A stretch of 64,000 bases of DNA from NCBI RefSeq assembly GCF_027158465.1, contig NZ_JAMKYL010000001.1, positions 496,001-560,000 of the forward strand, given 5' to 3'. The stretch comes from Oxalobacter paeniformigenes. GTDB taxonomy: Bacteria > Pseudomonadota > Gammaproteobacteria > Burkholderiales > Burkholderiaceae_D. The position numbers were made by a program, and so were the translations under genes. Shown one piece after another: positions 49,602-58,788 of the stretch (positions within the stretch are counted from its first letter, which is position 1; each line of letters opens with the position of its first letter). The notes under the pieces were generated by a model. The model was given only the letters and a program-made list of their open reading frames with translations. It was not told the origin of the DNA and did not search any database.

Positions 49602-49821
49602 ACAAATCCCGATCGCGCTTGACCAGCTCGTCAACACGGTTTTCGGCGGCTGGGCGGACGAAACCATATCCAGCCGGGCATGGAGAAAGCGCGGCGACAG
49701 CAGGGGATGGGCGCTGTTGCGCAAAGTGATCGACGCGATCTTTTTCTGGCAGAAAGACCATTGCGAGAGCGCCTATCTGTCCGAGAAGAACCGCTTGCAG
49801 TGTCCGCCGGCGTTGCGGTGA
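49585..49821 (+). CDS. Small conserved-looking phage protein
   Basis: 78 residues (MPKRLEQIPIALDQLVNTVF, then GGWADETISSRAWRKRG…FFWQKDHCESAYLSEKNRLQ). The pattern LVNT.FGGWADETISSRAWR and HC..AY.SE..R recurs, as I recall, in phage proteins of unknown function near tail-fibre genes. GAAGGAGCGG precedes the ATG. It overlaps the preceding gene by 17 bp. Confidence 0.65.
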   Translation: MPKRLEQIPIALDQLVNTVFGGWADETISSRAWRKRGDSRGWALLRKVIDAIFFWQKDHCESAYLSEKNRLQCPPALR

Positions 49822-49896
49822 GGCGTTCAGGAAAACATGCGCTTTTGGGGTGAGGCGGATGCAGGCGGCCGGATGGCTGCGGAAAGGGGGAGAAGG

Positions 49897-50601
49897 ATGA
49901 ACGGTTTGACGCAGCGTTATCGCACGCTGGGGGAGTTGCTGACGGAATTGAAGGCGCGTCTGGGGTTCGTCGCGCAGGGGCCGGCGGCGAACAACAATAC
50001 GCCTTTGATGATGTCGTTTCTTCAGGAGGCGCATGAGTATGTGTATGACCAGCTCGACCCGTCGCCGATGCGCAAAAAGACGGTGATCGCGCTGGAGCAG
50101 GGGTCGTATCTGTACGACTGGCATAACGATGAAGAGGATGAAAATATCGACCCGGGGCTGGTGCATTCGGTCTGGCTGATCGACGGGGAGAACCGTTACC
50201 GGCTGGCGCAGGGGATAACGGAGCGGCATCGGGAAGATACGTCGCGCGGCCAGCCGCTGCGCTACGACACGCTCAACGGGCAGATCGAGTTGTGGCCGGT
50301 GCCGGACCGGGCGGGGTATGGCTTGCTGGTGGAATATACCGCGAGCCGTCCGCGTTTTTCGCAGGATGCCGACCGGCCCGGGGTGCCGGACAGGCTGGTG
50401 CTGTTGTATGCGCTGGTCAGCGCGAAAGCGCATTACCGGCATCCCGATGCGCAGTCGGTGGCGGCGCTGTTCAATGCCAGGATGCGGCGGGAGCGGGTGC
50501 GCCAGCATGAGAACCGGCGGTATCACGTGACGGGGCATTACCATCCGGGGACGGAAGTGGTGCGCGGCGCCGACGGGGTGTATCGCTGTGTGGTGAGGTA
50601 G
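49897..50601 (+). CDS. Phage head-tail adaptor-like protein
   Basis: 234 residues. The order of genes (this, then a gp10-like tail protein) and the helical N-terminus (RTLGELLTELKARLGFVAQG, then FLQEAHEYVYDQLDP) with a mixed C-terminus fit podovirus adaptor/connector proteins that sit below the portal. GGGAGAAGG precedes the ATG at 49897. It ends 2 bp before the next gene. Confidence 0.6.
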   Translation: MNGLTQRYRTLGELLTELKARLGFVAQGPAANNNTPLMMSFLQEAHEYVYDQLDPSPMRKKTVIALEQGSYLYDWHNDEEDENIDPGLVHSVWLIDGENRYRLAQGITERHREDTSRGQPLRYDTLNGQIELWPVPDRAGYGLLVEYTASRPRFSQDADRPGVPDRLVLLYALVSAKAHYRHPDAQSVAALFNARMRRERVRQHENRRYHVTGHYHPGTEVVRGADGVYRCVVR

Positions 50602-50603
50602 GC

Positions 50604-52040
50604 ATGGCGACGATCACGTTCAACAAGTTCGATCTGGGGATCGATTTGCGAAAATCGGCGGCGGTGTCCGACGCGAACCGTCTGCGCGAGATGAAAAACG
50701 CGTATGTGACGACGGGGCTGGCGACTGCCAAGCGTCCGGGGTTCACGAAGGTGACGACGCTGGAAGCGGGGACGAAGGGGCTGGCCTCGGCGCTGGGCAA
50801 GTTGCATACGTTTTACGGGGGGACGCAGGAAATCGTGCATGCCGATCCGCTGTTTCAGGCGAACCGGCTGGTGTGTGCCGAGGAGACGACGGACGACGAG
50901 AGCGGCGAGACGTCGTTCGCTGCGGTGCATGAGGCGGTCACCGATGTGCATTATGTGGATGTGTTCAACGGGTATTTGTATGTCGCGGCGCAGCATGGCG
51001 ACTTTTGCCGCCATCATTATCTGGACGGCGGGGAAATCACGCAGGTCACCGACGCGAATTGCCCGCATACCCGTGCGGCGGTCAAGACGGCTTCCAAGAT
51101 TTTCGCCATTTCGCCGGACGGCGCGACGGTGCGGTATTCCAAGACGGGCGATCCGGTGGTGTGGACGGAGACGGACGACGCGGGTTTTCTGCCGACGGGG
51201 CTCAATGCGCTGGGCAGCCGCAACGCGAATGCGCTGGGGCTGTATCGCGGCAATCTGGTGGTGCTGATGCGTGACGGGGCGCAGGTCTGGGCGGTCGATC
51301 CCGATCCGACGGCCATGAGTCTGGGCGAGACGGTGGAAAACGTGGGGTCGTCGTATCCGCAATCGCTGGCGACGGTGGCGGGGGATTTGTATTTCCTGTC
51401 GGATTTCGGTTTCCGCTCGATTACGACGCAGCAGTTGGTGGCGCGGCTGGACGATCTGGATATCGGTTCGCCGATCGACGATCTGGTGCGGCCGGTGCTG
51501 AAGGATTTGCAGGGGACGCCGCGGGCGGTCTATTTCTACGGCACGGGGCAGTATCTGTGCGCCATCGACAGGCAAATGTTCGTCTATTCCGTCTCGCGCA
51601 CCTCGAAAATCGCCGCCTGGAGCCGGTATGAACTGCCGTTTCCGGTCGATGCGATGGACGAACTCGACGGCGTACTGTATTTGCGCAGCGGCGACGATAT
51701 CTACAAGCTCGACGAGAACGCGCATACCGATGACGGCACGCCGTATGAAGTGATGCTGGAATTGCCTTACATGAATTTCAAGTCGCCGGGGGTATTGAAG
51801 CGCGTCTATGGCGTCGATCTGGTCATGCAGGGGGAATGCTTTTTTTCGATGGGGTTCGATGTCCGGAATACGAAAGCGGTGACCAGCGAGGTGCGGGTCG
51901 TGGGCAATACCTACGGGGGCGGGCTGATTCCGCTGGAAGTGGCGGGAACCGAGTTTTCGCCGCGTTTCCGCAATGTGACGGGCGAGGCGTTCCAGCTGGA
52001 CGCCCTGACGGTCTATTACGAGACGCTGGGGGTGCTGTGA
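50604..52040 (+). CDS. Packaged-DNA stabilisation protein (P22 gp10-like)
   Basis: 478 residues of beta-propeller-like sequence: KFDLGIDLRKSAAVSDANRL near the start, YVDVFNGYLYVAAQHGDF, KIFAISPDGATVRYSKTGDP and GDLYFLSDFGFRSITTQQLV. P22 gp10-type proteins close the portal channel and connect to the tail needle. It lies between the adaptor and ejection-type genes, as expected for a podovirus tail module. The end overlaps the next GTG. Confidence 0.72.
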   Translation: MATITFNKFDLGIDLRKSAAVSDANRLREMKNAYVTTGLATAKRPGFTKVTTLEAGTKGLASALGKLHTFYGGTQEIVHADPLFQANRLVCAEETTDDESGETSFAAVHEAVTDVHYVDVFNGYLYVAAQHGDFCRHHYLDGGEITQVTDANCPHTRAAVKTASKIFAISPDGATVRYSKTGDPVVWTETDDAGFLPTGLNALGSRNANALGLYRGNLVVLMRDGAQVWAVDPDPTAMSLGETVENVGSSYPQSLATVAGDLYFLSDFGFRSITTQQLVARLDDLDIGSPIDDLVRPVLKDLQGTPRAVYFYGTGQYLCAIDRQMFVYSVSRTSKIAAWSRYELPFPVDAMDELDGVLYLRSGDDIYKLDENAHTDDGTPYEVMLELPYMNFKSPGVLKRVYGVDLVMQGECFFSMGFDVRNTKAVTSEVRVVGNTYGGGLIPLEVAGTEFSPRFRNVTGEAFQLDALTVYYETLGVL

Positions 52041-52474
52041 GACTGCGGTTTTACGGGCCGGATGACGTCGCCGACGTCTGGCCGGATGTCGCGCCGCTGT
52101 TTGAAAAGGTGGTCGAAAAGGCGGTGCATGGCGAATTTACGGTCGATGATTTGTTCCGGCTGGCGAAAGCCGGGCGGATTACGGTCGGGCTGGCGCGCGA
52201 GGATGACGGGGGGAAGACGCCCGTCATGGCGGTGGCGTTCGAGTTCAGGCGCTATCCGTCGGCCACGGCCGTCAATGTGCTGGCGATGGGGGGCCGCGAT
52301 CTGGCGCGGTTCATGACGCGGTTTTTGCCGCCGTTTGCGGCATTTTGCAAAGGGGCGGGGGCCGACTGGATCGAATGCGCGGTGTCGCCCGCGATGGCGC
52401 GGATGCACGGCCGTTACGGATTCAGGCCGGTTTACCGGAATATGAGACTCGATATCAGGGGGGAAACATGTTGA
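52037..52474 (+). CDS. GNAT-like phage protein
   Basis: 145 residues starting with GTG at 52037, overlapping the previous stop (GTGA). The core (RLRFYGPDDVADVWPDVAPL, LAKAGRITVGLARE, FMTRFLPPFAAFCKGAGADW and MARMHGRYGFRPVYRNM) has an acetyltransferase-like ending. Small GNAT-like proteins occur in podovirus tail modules; the acceptor is unknown and it may be structural. The frame is open upstream to 51836, but that part shadows the previous gene. Confidence 0.6.
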   Translation: MRLRFYGPDDVADVWPDVAPLFEKVVEKAVHGEFTVDDLFRLAKAGRITVGLAREDDGGKTPVMAVAFEFRRYPSATAVNVLAMGGRDLARFMTRFLPPFAAFCKGAGADWIECAVSPAMARMHGRYGFRPVYRNMRLDIRGETC

Positions 52475-53391
52475 TACCGATACGATTGAATGGTTATGTG
52501 CAGGGGCGTCGCCTTTATTTCAAGGGCGGCGACGGCGGCGCGAGCGACATGCGCAAGATGGAAGAGGAACGGCAGGCGAGAATCGATGCTGCCGTCAAGG
52601 CGATCAACGATATTTTCGACCCGCAGCCGTATGTGACGGCGGATCTGGATAACAAGGTGACGAGTTACGATCCGTCGCAAACCTATTATCTGGCGGACGG
52701 CACCGTGTTCGATCCGATGTCCACGCGCACGGAGACATACCGCAAAAGGCCGATGACGTCCGTCAACCGCGACGAAAACGGTTATATCACCGGTACGCGC
52801 ACGGTGACGTATCTGGACTGGGACAAGATCAACAACGCCATCCAGAGCGGTTCGCTCTACGGCTCGAAAACGGTCACGCCCGATTCGCGGGAAAAGCTCT
52901 ACGACGAACAGCGCGATGCCGTTTATGAAATCAATGCGAAAGATGTCAACGACCAGTATGCGGATGCGGAGCGAGCCAACCGCTTCGGTCTGGCGCGAAA
53001 CGGCCTGATGGGCGGTTCCGCCGATGTCGATTCGAATGCGCGGCTTCAGGAAATCACCAACGAAGGGTTGCTTCAGGCGGGCGGTATCGCCGACAGCGCG
53101 GCGGCGAAATTGCGCGCGCAGGACGAAAGCGCGAGACAAAGCCTGATTTCCATGGCGCAGTCCGGTATCGACACCGGCACGGCGCAGCAAATGGCGATCG
53201 AAAGCCTCAATGCCACGGCACAGCAGGCGCAGGGCGAACGTGCGGGCTCGTCGGTCGGCGATCTGTTCGGTTCGCTGGGGCAGGCGTATTTGCGCTACAA
53301 CAAGATCGCGAACGGCAGCAGTTTGTTTTCCGGCGACGGGGTGAGCTCGAACGGCATGTCCACGCGCAGTACCTATCAGGGAAACACATGA
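52468..53391 (+). CDS. Phage virion-associated protein, possibly ejected
   Basis: 307 residues, hydrophilic and largely helical, Gln/Ala/Ser-rich C-terminal part (ARQSLISMAQSGIDTGTAQQ, then MAIESLNATAQQAQGERAG). This composition and its position after the gp10-like gene match internal virion or ejection proteins of podoviruses. GGGGGAAAC precedes the ATG at 52468. It overlaps the previous gene by 7 bp. No catalytic motif seen. Confidence 0.6.
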   Translation: MLIPIRLNGYVQGRRLYFKGGDGGASDMRKMEEERQARIDAAVKAINDIFDPQPYVTADLDNKVTSYDPSQTYYLADGTVFDPMSTRTETYRKRPMTSVNRDENGYITGTRTVTYLDWDKINNAIQSGSLYGSKTVTPDSREKLYDEQRDAVYEINAKDVNDQYADAERANRFGLARNGLMGGSADVDSNARLQEITNEGLLQAGGIADSAAAKLRAQDESARQSLISMAQSGIDTGTAQQMAIESLNATAQQAQGERAGSSVGDLFGSLGQAYLRYNKIANGSSLFSGDGVSSNGMSTRSTYQGNT

Positions 53392-53409
53392 TGACGAAAG
53401 GAGGAGGAT

Positions 53410-54042
53410 ATGTGGGGAGCAATCGCGGCACTGGTCGCTTCGGCGGCATTGCAACAAATCAATACGAGTATGGCGGCGTCCAGACAACAGAAGGCCACGC
53501 GCGAGGCGATGAAGCGCCAGCGCGATTACCAGATGCGTGCGGAAAAAATCGCGATGGACAATGCGCAGGAATATCGCACGGATACCCGCGAGAAAAAACA
53601 GGACGAGATAGCCGACGAGCTGACGCAAACCTATTTCCGGCCGGTCGAGGCGGCGCAGACCGAACATGCCGCGGCATCGCGCACGCAGGGCGACGTTTCG
53701 CAGGATTATCTCAATGCCAAGTCCGCTTCCGACAGCCGCCAGATGAATTCGGCCAAAGAGCTGGCGACGCTGCTCGGACGCAAGAACAGCGCGAACCGCC
53801 TGCGCCAGTACGAGGCGATCGACATGGCGGACAACGCATCCGAAATCGCGCGGCTCAACGACTATGCCAACCGAATGTATAACGTGGACAGCTACGCGAT
53901 CAAGGCGGCGGGACAGGGCAACCCGTTTTTGCAAATCGGATCGGAAGTGCTGGGCGGATACGGTGGCGTCATGCTGGGAAACGAACTCGACAAGCTGGTG
54001 AAGGATTCCGTGAAATCGGCAGGCGGCGTCGCCACGAAATAG
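53410..54042 (+). CDS. Phage internal virion (ejection-type) protein
   Basis: 210 residues. A short hydrophobic N-terminus (MWGAIAALVASAALQQINTS) leads into a long Gln/Arg/Ala helical body (QKATREAMKRQRDYQMRAEK) and a Gly-rich end (GSEVLGGYGGVMLGNELDK). It resembles T7 gp14-type proteins that form the ejection channel. AAAGGAGG lies 3-4 nt before the ATG. Last gene of the tail block. Confidence 0.68.
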   Translation: MWGAIAALVASAALQQINTSMAASRQQKATREAMKRQRDYQMRAEKIAMDNAQEYRTDTREKKQDEIADELTQTYFRPVEAAQTEHAAASRTQGDVSQDYLNAKSASDSRQMNSAKELATLLGRKNSANRLRQYEAIDMADNASEIARLNDYANRMYNVDSYAIKAAGQGNPFLQIGSEVLGGYGGVMLGNELDKLVKDSVKSAGGVATK

Positions 54043-54241
54043 GACGGCATCCGGCAGGACGGAAACGGCGGAAGATGGCATGGGCGCGGCGCCGTGAGGT
54101 GCAGGAATGTAGCGGCGGGGTATCGTCTTGCGGGCGGTCGCGTCCATGTCGCGGATATACGTTGCGTTTATCGGCGATACTTTGATAAGCGGCGGCAAGC
54201 GGGTAAAATAGACCATGTTCCCGTAACCGGTTCTGGTCTTC

Positions 54242-55012
54242 ATGTTTTTCCGTTTCGCAAGGCAATCCGCGCTGTTTTCACTGATCGTTTGTTGCGTCCT
54301 GCCGACTTGTGCGCAGGCCGATTCGAGGCTTTTCGATCCCGTGCTCGAAAATACGCCGTTGCCCGACTATCACTATGCGCCCGACGGGCGCGATACGCCG
54401 GAATCCTGGATGGCGCTGCTGTCGGCACGGCAGCAGCGCGAAAACGCGCGTCATCCGGCACGGGATGCACAATCGTACCGCGAGCGCATGAAAGCGTTCG
54501 TCGAGGCCAATCCGGGTATGCCGGAATACCTGCGGCAGGCTTACGAGGCATACCGCGTGACCGGCGACAGAAATCTCCATCATTTCGCGCTGGCGGCTTC
54601 CGAATTCCAGAAGCAGCATCTGCGCGAACAGCTCATGCGTCATCTCGACGATCCGGAAAAACTCAACCGGCTGCTTTCGATACTTTACGGCAAGCCGCAC
54701 CAGCCCTATACGCCGGTGGGGCAAAGCGGGTATGTCCTCAACCGCGAAACCGGCGAAATCCTCAAGGGCGACGATACCCTGACCCGCGCCTACAACCGCA
54801 AGCTGGCGGCGCAGGCGACCGGCAAGCGGCAAAACTCGCGCAGCCGCGAAAACTCACGCGGCCGCACCTATCGCGAAGACCGTGACGGCGGTCCGACGCA
54901 ATCCATGAAAGCGAAATATCAGGCGGCACGCAAACGCGCGCTCGAGGCGGGCCGCACCGATCTCGTCGAGGAACTCGACCGGGAAGCCGTCAAAAACGGG
55001 TTTTTCGACTGA
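54242..55012 (+). CDS. Secreted protein, probable prophage cargo
   Basis: 256 residues with a clear signal peptide (ALFSLIVCCVLPTCAQADS). A helical, charged body follows (YRERMKAFVEANPGMPEYLR; KLNRLLSILYGKPHQPYTPV) and a Lys/Arg-rich C-terminus (MKAKYQAARKRALEAGRTDL). It is separated by 200 bp from the tail genes, so it may have its own promoter. A signal peptide is unusual for a virion gene, which suggests a lysogenic-conversion cargo gene. Function unknown. Confidence 0.6.
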   Translation: MFFRFARQSALFSLIVCCVLPTCAQADSRLFDPVLENTPLPDYHYAPDGRDTPESWMALLSARQQRENARHPARDAQSYRERMKAFVEANPGMPEYLRQAYEAYRVTGDRNLHHFALAASEFQKQHLREQLMRHLDDPEKLNRLLSILYGKPHQPYTPVGQSGYVLNRETGEILKGDDTLTRAYNRKLAAQATGKRQNSRSRENSRGRTYREDRDGGPTQSMKAKYQAARKRALEAGRTDLVEELDREAVKNGFFD

Positions 55013-55147
55013 TACGCGGGGCGCATGCCCTTGCCGGACGGCGGTATGCGCAGGTGTGTCGGCGCTACCGTGACCGGAATGCCGGTCTTTCTCTCATGCC
55101 GGCACCGAAAGCACGGAGTTCCGAAGCCCGAAGCGTGCGGACGTGCG

Positions 55148-55957
55148 TTACCGGGCGGGTGGTGAATCCAGTACGATCGGGATGACGATTTTTTTGTTTT
55201 TCCGGAAAACGGTGAAGGTGATTTTCCTGCCGGGGTAATTCTGCATGATGTCGTCCGCATGCCGGGAGTCGCGGATGTCGATGTCGTTGATTTTCAGGAG
55301 GATGTCGTTTTTGAGGACGTTCGCGTTGAAAGCGGGGCGGTCATACATGACCAGTGTGATGCGGGCGCCGTTGTTTTGTCCGATACGTTCCCGTTCCTCG
55401 TTTGTCAGGTCTTTTGTCCATACGCCGAACCTGGCGCGTTCAAGGGATTTGACGAAGAAATAGGCGCTCTGGTCGTAGCGGTCGATATGGTAGGTGTACG
55501 GGATGTACTTCGTGCCTTTGGTCGTGGTCGATTCCTGATAGTTGGCGAAATGGCCGTAAGGCGCCGAAACGCTTCCGCTGGTGCTCGTCACCTTGTAGTC
55601 CGGCACGGGAATGGCGGATACGCCGGAACGGGTGTCGGCGTAGGTGATATTGTAGATGACATGGGTGGCGCGGATGTCCCTGGCCTGTTCGGCGATCAGG
55701 CCGATTTCACGCAGGGCGCCGATGAAGCCGGCACGTCCCACACAGACATATTCCGAGGCCAGTGCGCCGTAAATGGCGTTTTCCAGGTCGTCGGTCCTTT
55801 CCAGTACCGGTTTTTCGCCTTCCCTGAGATAAACGAGGTATTTTTCGTCCGTTTCCGGCGTCAATTCCGGAATGAAATATTCCTTGTAGGGATTGGTATG
55901 ACAACCGCCGAGCAGGACGCAAAGAGCGGCGGAAACGAGCAGCAAGGTTTTTTTCAT
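55148..55957 (-). CDS. PDZ-domain lipoprotein, opposite strand to the phage genes
   Basis: 269 residues. MKKTLLLVSAALCVLLGGC gives a lipobox LGGC. A central domain of unknown type (VYLREGEKPVLERTDDLENA, ASEYVCVGRAGFIGAL) is followed by a C-terminal PDZ-like fold (about 205-265). That region reads NGARITLVMYDRPAFNANVL, then DILLKINDIDIRDSRHADDI and YPGRKITFTVFRKNKK. The protein is likely anchored in the envelope and binds peptide ends. AAGGA lies 8 nt before the ATG. It is inserted between phage tail and portal genes on the opposite strand, so it is probably cargo. Confidence 0.75.
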   Translation of the reverse strand: MKKTLLLVSAALCVLLGGCHTNPYKEYFIPELTPETDEKYLVYLREGEKPVLERTDDLENAIYGALASEYVCVGRAGFIGALREIGLIAEQARDIRATHVIYNITYADTRSGVSAIPVPDYKVTSTSGSVSAPYGHFANYQESTTTKGTKYIPYTYHIDRYDQSAYFFVKSLERARFGVWTKDLTNEERERIGQNNGARITLVMYDRPAFNANVLKNDILLKINDIDIRDSRHADDIMQNYPGRKITFTVFRKNKKIVIPIVLDSPPAR

Positions 55958-56436
55958 TGGAGCGATCCTTTGTCTGATCCGGAGGACGATGCGAGTATCG
56001 GTCTGTGCCTGTACGGACTGTAAAGTGTTGTGTTAAAAATCGCAAGTGTATTGTATGAAATCGCCGATTTCATTCATGAAAACAACGGTTTTTTCTGTCA
56101 GGTATTTTGGTTTTCCTGTATGGCAGTGTCGTGAAGTGTTTTGACCGGTCTTTCGCCGTCACGGAAGTCCGGACCCGCAGGCCGGTGTGCCGTTTCGCTG
56201 GCCCGGCGAAGTCATTGCGGCAGAGTTTGCGGCTTCGCAAGGCGGTGTCGTGCAGGCGGTGTACGCTTTCAGGCAGGAATCCATCCTGCTCTTCTCTCTT
56301 TGACCGCGCGGTGACGCGCGGTTTTTTTATGCCGGTTTGTCTGGCGGGCGCTGTCATGAAAGTGCGATAAAAGTCCGTAAACGGTCTGTGCCGGGCGTAT
56401 AAAGAATCATGTTGGGAACCCGAAAGAGGGAGGCAG
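55958..56436. other. Gap between the PDZ lipoprotein and the portal gene
   Basis: The AT-rich part near 56020-56110 should contain the lipoprotein promoter. A strong terminator is at 56304. No gene is supported. Confidence 0.4.
56304..56328 (+). terminator. Rho-independent terminator upstream of the portal gene
   Basis: CCGCGCG-GTGA-CGCGCGG followed by seven T. There is no rightward gene just before it, so it probably isolates the portal operon or ends an untranslated transcript. Confidence 0.85.
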
Positions 56437-58707
56437 ATGAAAAATACGTTACGGGAAACGCCTGAGTCGGAACCGCTGGCGCGGAAGTGGGGCGAGCGTA
56501 TCGGGCGGGCATGGCGGCACTGGGACAAGTTCCATCGCCGCATTCGCCACAACAGGCAAGTCGTATCCGGTCTGGACTGGACGCGCGAGCCGGACAGCAC
56601 GGATTTTTACATGCACCGCGCCAACCTGATCCACAGCACGATCATGGGGATTTTGCCCGGGATTTATGCCCGGAATCCGGAAATCGCGGTCACGCCGCTG
56701 CATGCCTCGCGCGATCTGAAACTCTTGTGCAAGACGATCGAGACGGTCACGAACCGTTATCTGGACGAGGCGCATCTCAAGCAGCGTGCCAAGGCGACGG
56801 TTCGGGCGGCGCTGACGTGTTCGTTCGGCGTGCTCAAGGTGATGTACCAGCGCGAGATGGGCTCCGATCCGCTCATCCATGCCCGCATACAGGACGTTCA
56901 GGACAATCTGGTGCGCGCGCGGGGGCTGGCTATGCGTCTGAAAGAAGACGGTGCAAGCGCCGACGACAGCCGTGCCGAGGAAGTCCGGCAGGCATATGCC
57001 GCAGCGGACGAACGCACGGAAGTCTCGCGTGCGCAGGGGCTGGTCATCGACCGCGTCATGACGGAGCATTTGCTGATCGACCCGGCGATTGCGGAATTCT
57101 GGGACTATGAGCAGGCGGACTGGATGGCGCAGATCGTCCCGATGAAAAAGGCTGTCGCCGAAGGGTTGTACGGTATCCGTCTCGACCGGGCGACGGTGTA
57201 CCGCACGGCCGACAGCGGCGCGCCTTCCGATAGCGGGCGTCTGTTTTCGGGGATGCCGGAGCTGGCCGGCGACGATGCGCAGATCTGTGTGCTGGAAATC
57301 TGGGACAAGCAGACGCAACGGGTTTATACGATGGCGCAGGGGTGCGATTTCTGGCTGCGCGCGCCGTACAGTCCGCCGCGTGCGGGGGAGCGGTGGTATC
57401 CCTTTTTCCTCTTGCCGTTCCAGACGGTGGACGGCTGTTTCGTGGGGCCGTCCATCGTCGATCTGACCGAGCGGCTCCAGAACGAGCACAACACCGCGCG
57501 CGACCGCTACAACGAGCATCGCGATCTCATCAAGCCGGGCTATATCGCCAGCGCGGACATCAACGAACGCACCCTGAAACGCTTTTCCGACTCGGAGCTG
57601 GGCGAGATCACGCTCATCGATGCGGACGGGCAATCGATCCAGCAGGCGATCATGCCGAAGTCGTTTCCGCCGATCGATCCGGCGGTTTACGACACGTCGC
57701 AGGTACGCCTTGACTGGGAGATGGTCACCGGTTTGCAGGACGCGGCGCGCGCGTCCATCGTCACGCCGAAGACCGCGACAGAAGCCAGCATTCTCCAGCA
57801 GTCGCTGTCGGGGCGCATTTCCGAATTCCGCGACCAGGTCGAGGATTACCTGCAACAGATCGCGCAATATACCGCCGAAATCCTGATACAGGAACTCGAC
57901 GAGGCGCAGGTCGAAAAAATCATGGGACCGCACCGGCGGGGCTTTTTGCCGTCGGGTACCGCAAATGGCGGGGTTTTCCCGGAAGAAGGCGTCATCGAAC
58001 TGGCATACGACTGGCCGCAGCTCTCGCGTGATGAAGTGTTCGGGCTGGTGCAGCTGAAAATCCGGGCGGGTACGACGGGCGTGCCGAACGATCTGGAACA
58101 GCAGGAATCCTGGACGAAGCTGTTGCCCGTCATCCAGCCGCTGATCGGCCAGATCATGCAATTCCAGCTGCAAGGCATCAATCCGGCGGCGCTTGTCAGC
58201 CTGCTGAAAGAAACGGTCTTGCGCTTCGACGACAAGCTCGATCTGGAAGCGTTTGTGCCGAACCTGCAAAAACCCGTCGCGGTACAGGACGCGGGCGGCT
58301 CGACGGACGGCAAGGCGGCAGCCGGTGCGGCCGGAGAAGCACAAGCGGCAAGACAGGGCGCGCAGGCGGCCGGAGCGGAAGACGCGATGCGGCAGGCGCA
58401 GGCCGCGCAGGATGAGCGCTCGGGCGGGCTGGCGCAACTGGTGCGGATGATGCAGGCGGCGCAGCCGGAACAGCTGGCGCAGTGGATGCAGATGTTGCAG
58501 GGGCTGCCGGCACCGGCGGGAAGTGCGGAACAGGCGATGCCGGTGCAGGGCGCGGTTTCCGGTGAGGCGCAGGCGGGGACGGATGTCCTGTTGCCCTTGC
58601 TGATGTGGCTGGCGGAGCGTGCCGGAGCCGGGGCCGGGGGTATGGAAGACGGTCCGGAAAATGATGGCGCGGAAAAAGACAGGGCCGGCCGGCAAGGCAG
58701 GCCGTAA
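56437..58707 (+). CDS. Phage portal protein (podovirus type)
   Basis: 756 residues. It has portal-like features: WTREPDSTDFYMHRANLIHS, PGIYARNPEIAVTPL, VDLTERLQNEHNTARDRYNE, PKTATEASILQQSLSGRISE and a Gln/Ala-rich coiled C-terminal barrel region (about 620-740) as in P22-type portals. It forms the dodecameric DNA entry ring. GGGAGGCAG precedes the ATG. It starts the second structural block: portal, scaffold-like protein, small and large terminase. Confidence 0.85.
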   Translation: MKNTLRETPESEPLARKWGERIGRAWRHWDKFHRRIRHNRQVVSGLDWTREPDSTDFYMHRANLIHSTIMGILPGIYARNPEIAVTPLHASRDLKLLCKTIETVTNRYLDEAHLKQRAKATVRAALTCSFGVLKVMYQREMGSDPLIHARIQDVQDNLVRARGLAMRLKEDGASADDSRAEEVRQAYAAADERTEVSRAQGLVIDRVMTEHLLIDPAIAEFWDYEQADWMAQIVPMKKAVAEGLYGIRLDRATVYRTADSGAPSDSGRLFSGMPELAGDDAQICVLEIWDKQTQRVYTMAQGCDFWLRAPYSPPRAGERWYPFFLLPFQTVDGCFVGPSIVDLTERLQNEHNTARDRYNEHRDLIKPGYIASADINERTLKRFSDSELGEITLIDADGQSIQQAIMPKSFPPIDPAVYDTSQVRLDWEMVTGLQDAARASIVTPKTATEASILQQSLSGRISEFRDQVEDYLQQIAQYTAEILIQELDEAQVEKIMGPHRRGFLPSGTANGGVFPEEGVIELAYDWPQLSRDEVFGLVQLKIRAGTTGVPNDLEQQESWTKLLPVIQPLIGQIMQFQLQGINPAALVSLLKETVLRFDDKLDLEAFVPNLQKPVAVQDAGGSTDGKAAAGAAGEAQAARQGAQAAGAEDAMRQAQAAQDERSGGLAQLVRMMQAAQPEQLAQWMQMLQGLPAPAGSAEQAMPVQGAVSGEAQAGTDVLLPLLMWLAERAGAGAGGMEDGPENDGAEKDRAGRQGRP

Positions 58708-58788
58708 AGGGGCGGCCCGCAGGGGCGGCGGGGATGGCGCGGCATGTGGCCGATGCCGTGGAAAAACTGACAGATATGAGGAGTCGGA

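Noticed and set aside
56180..56300. Possible tRNA before the portal gene
   Set aside because: No T-arm GTTCRA, no CCA end and no cloverleaf; only the terminator hairpin is clear.
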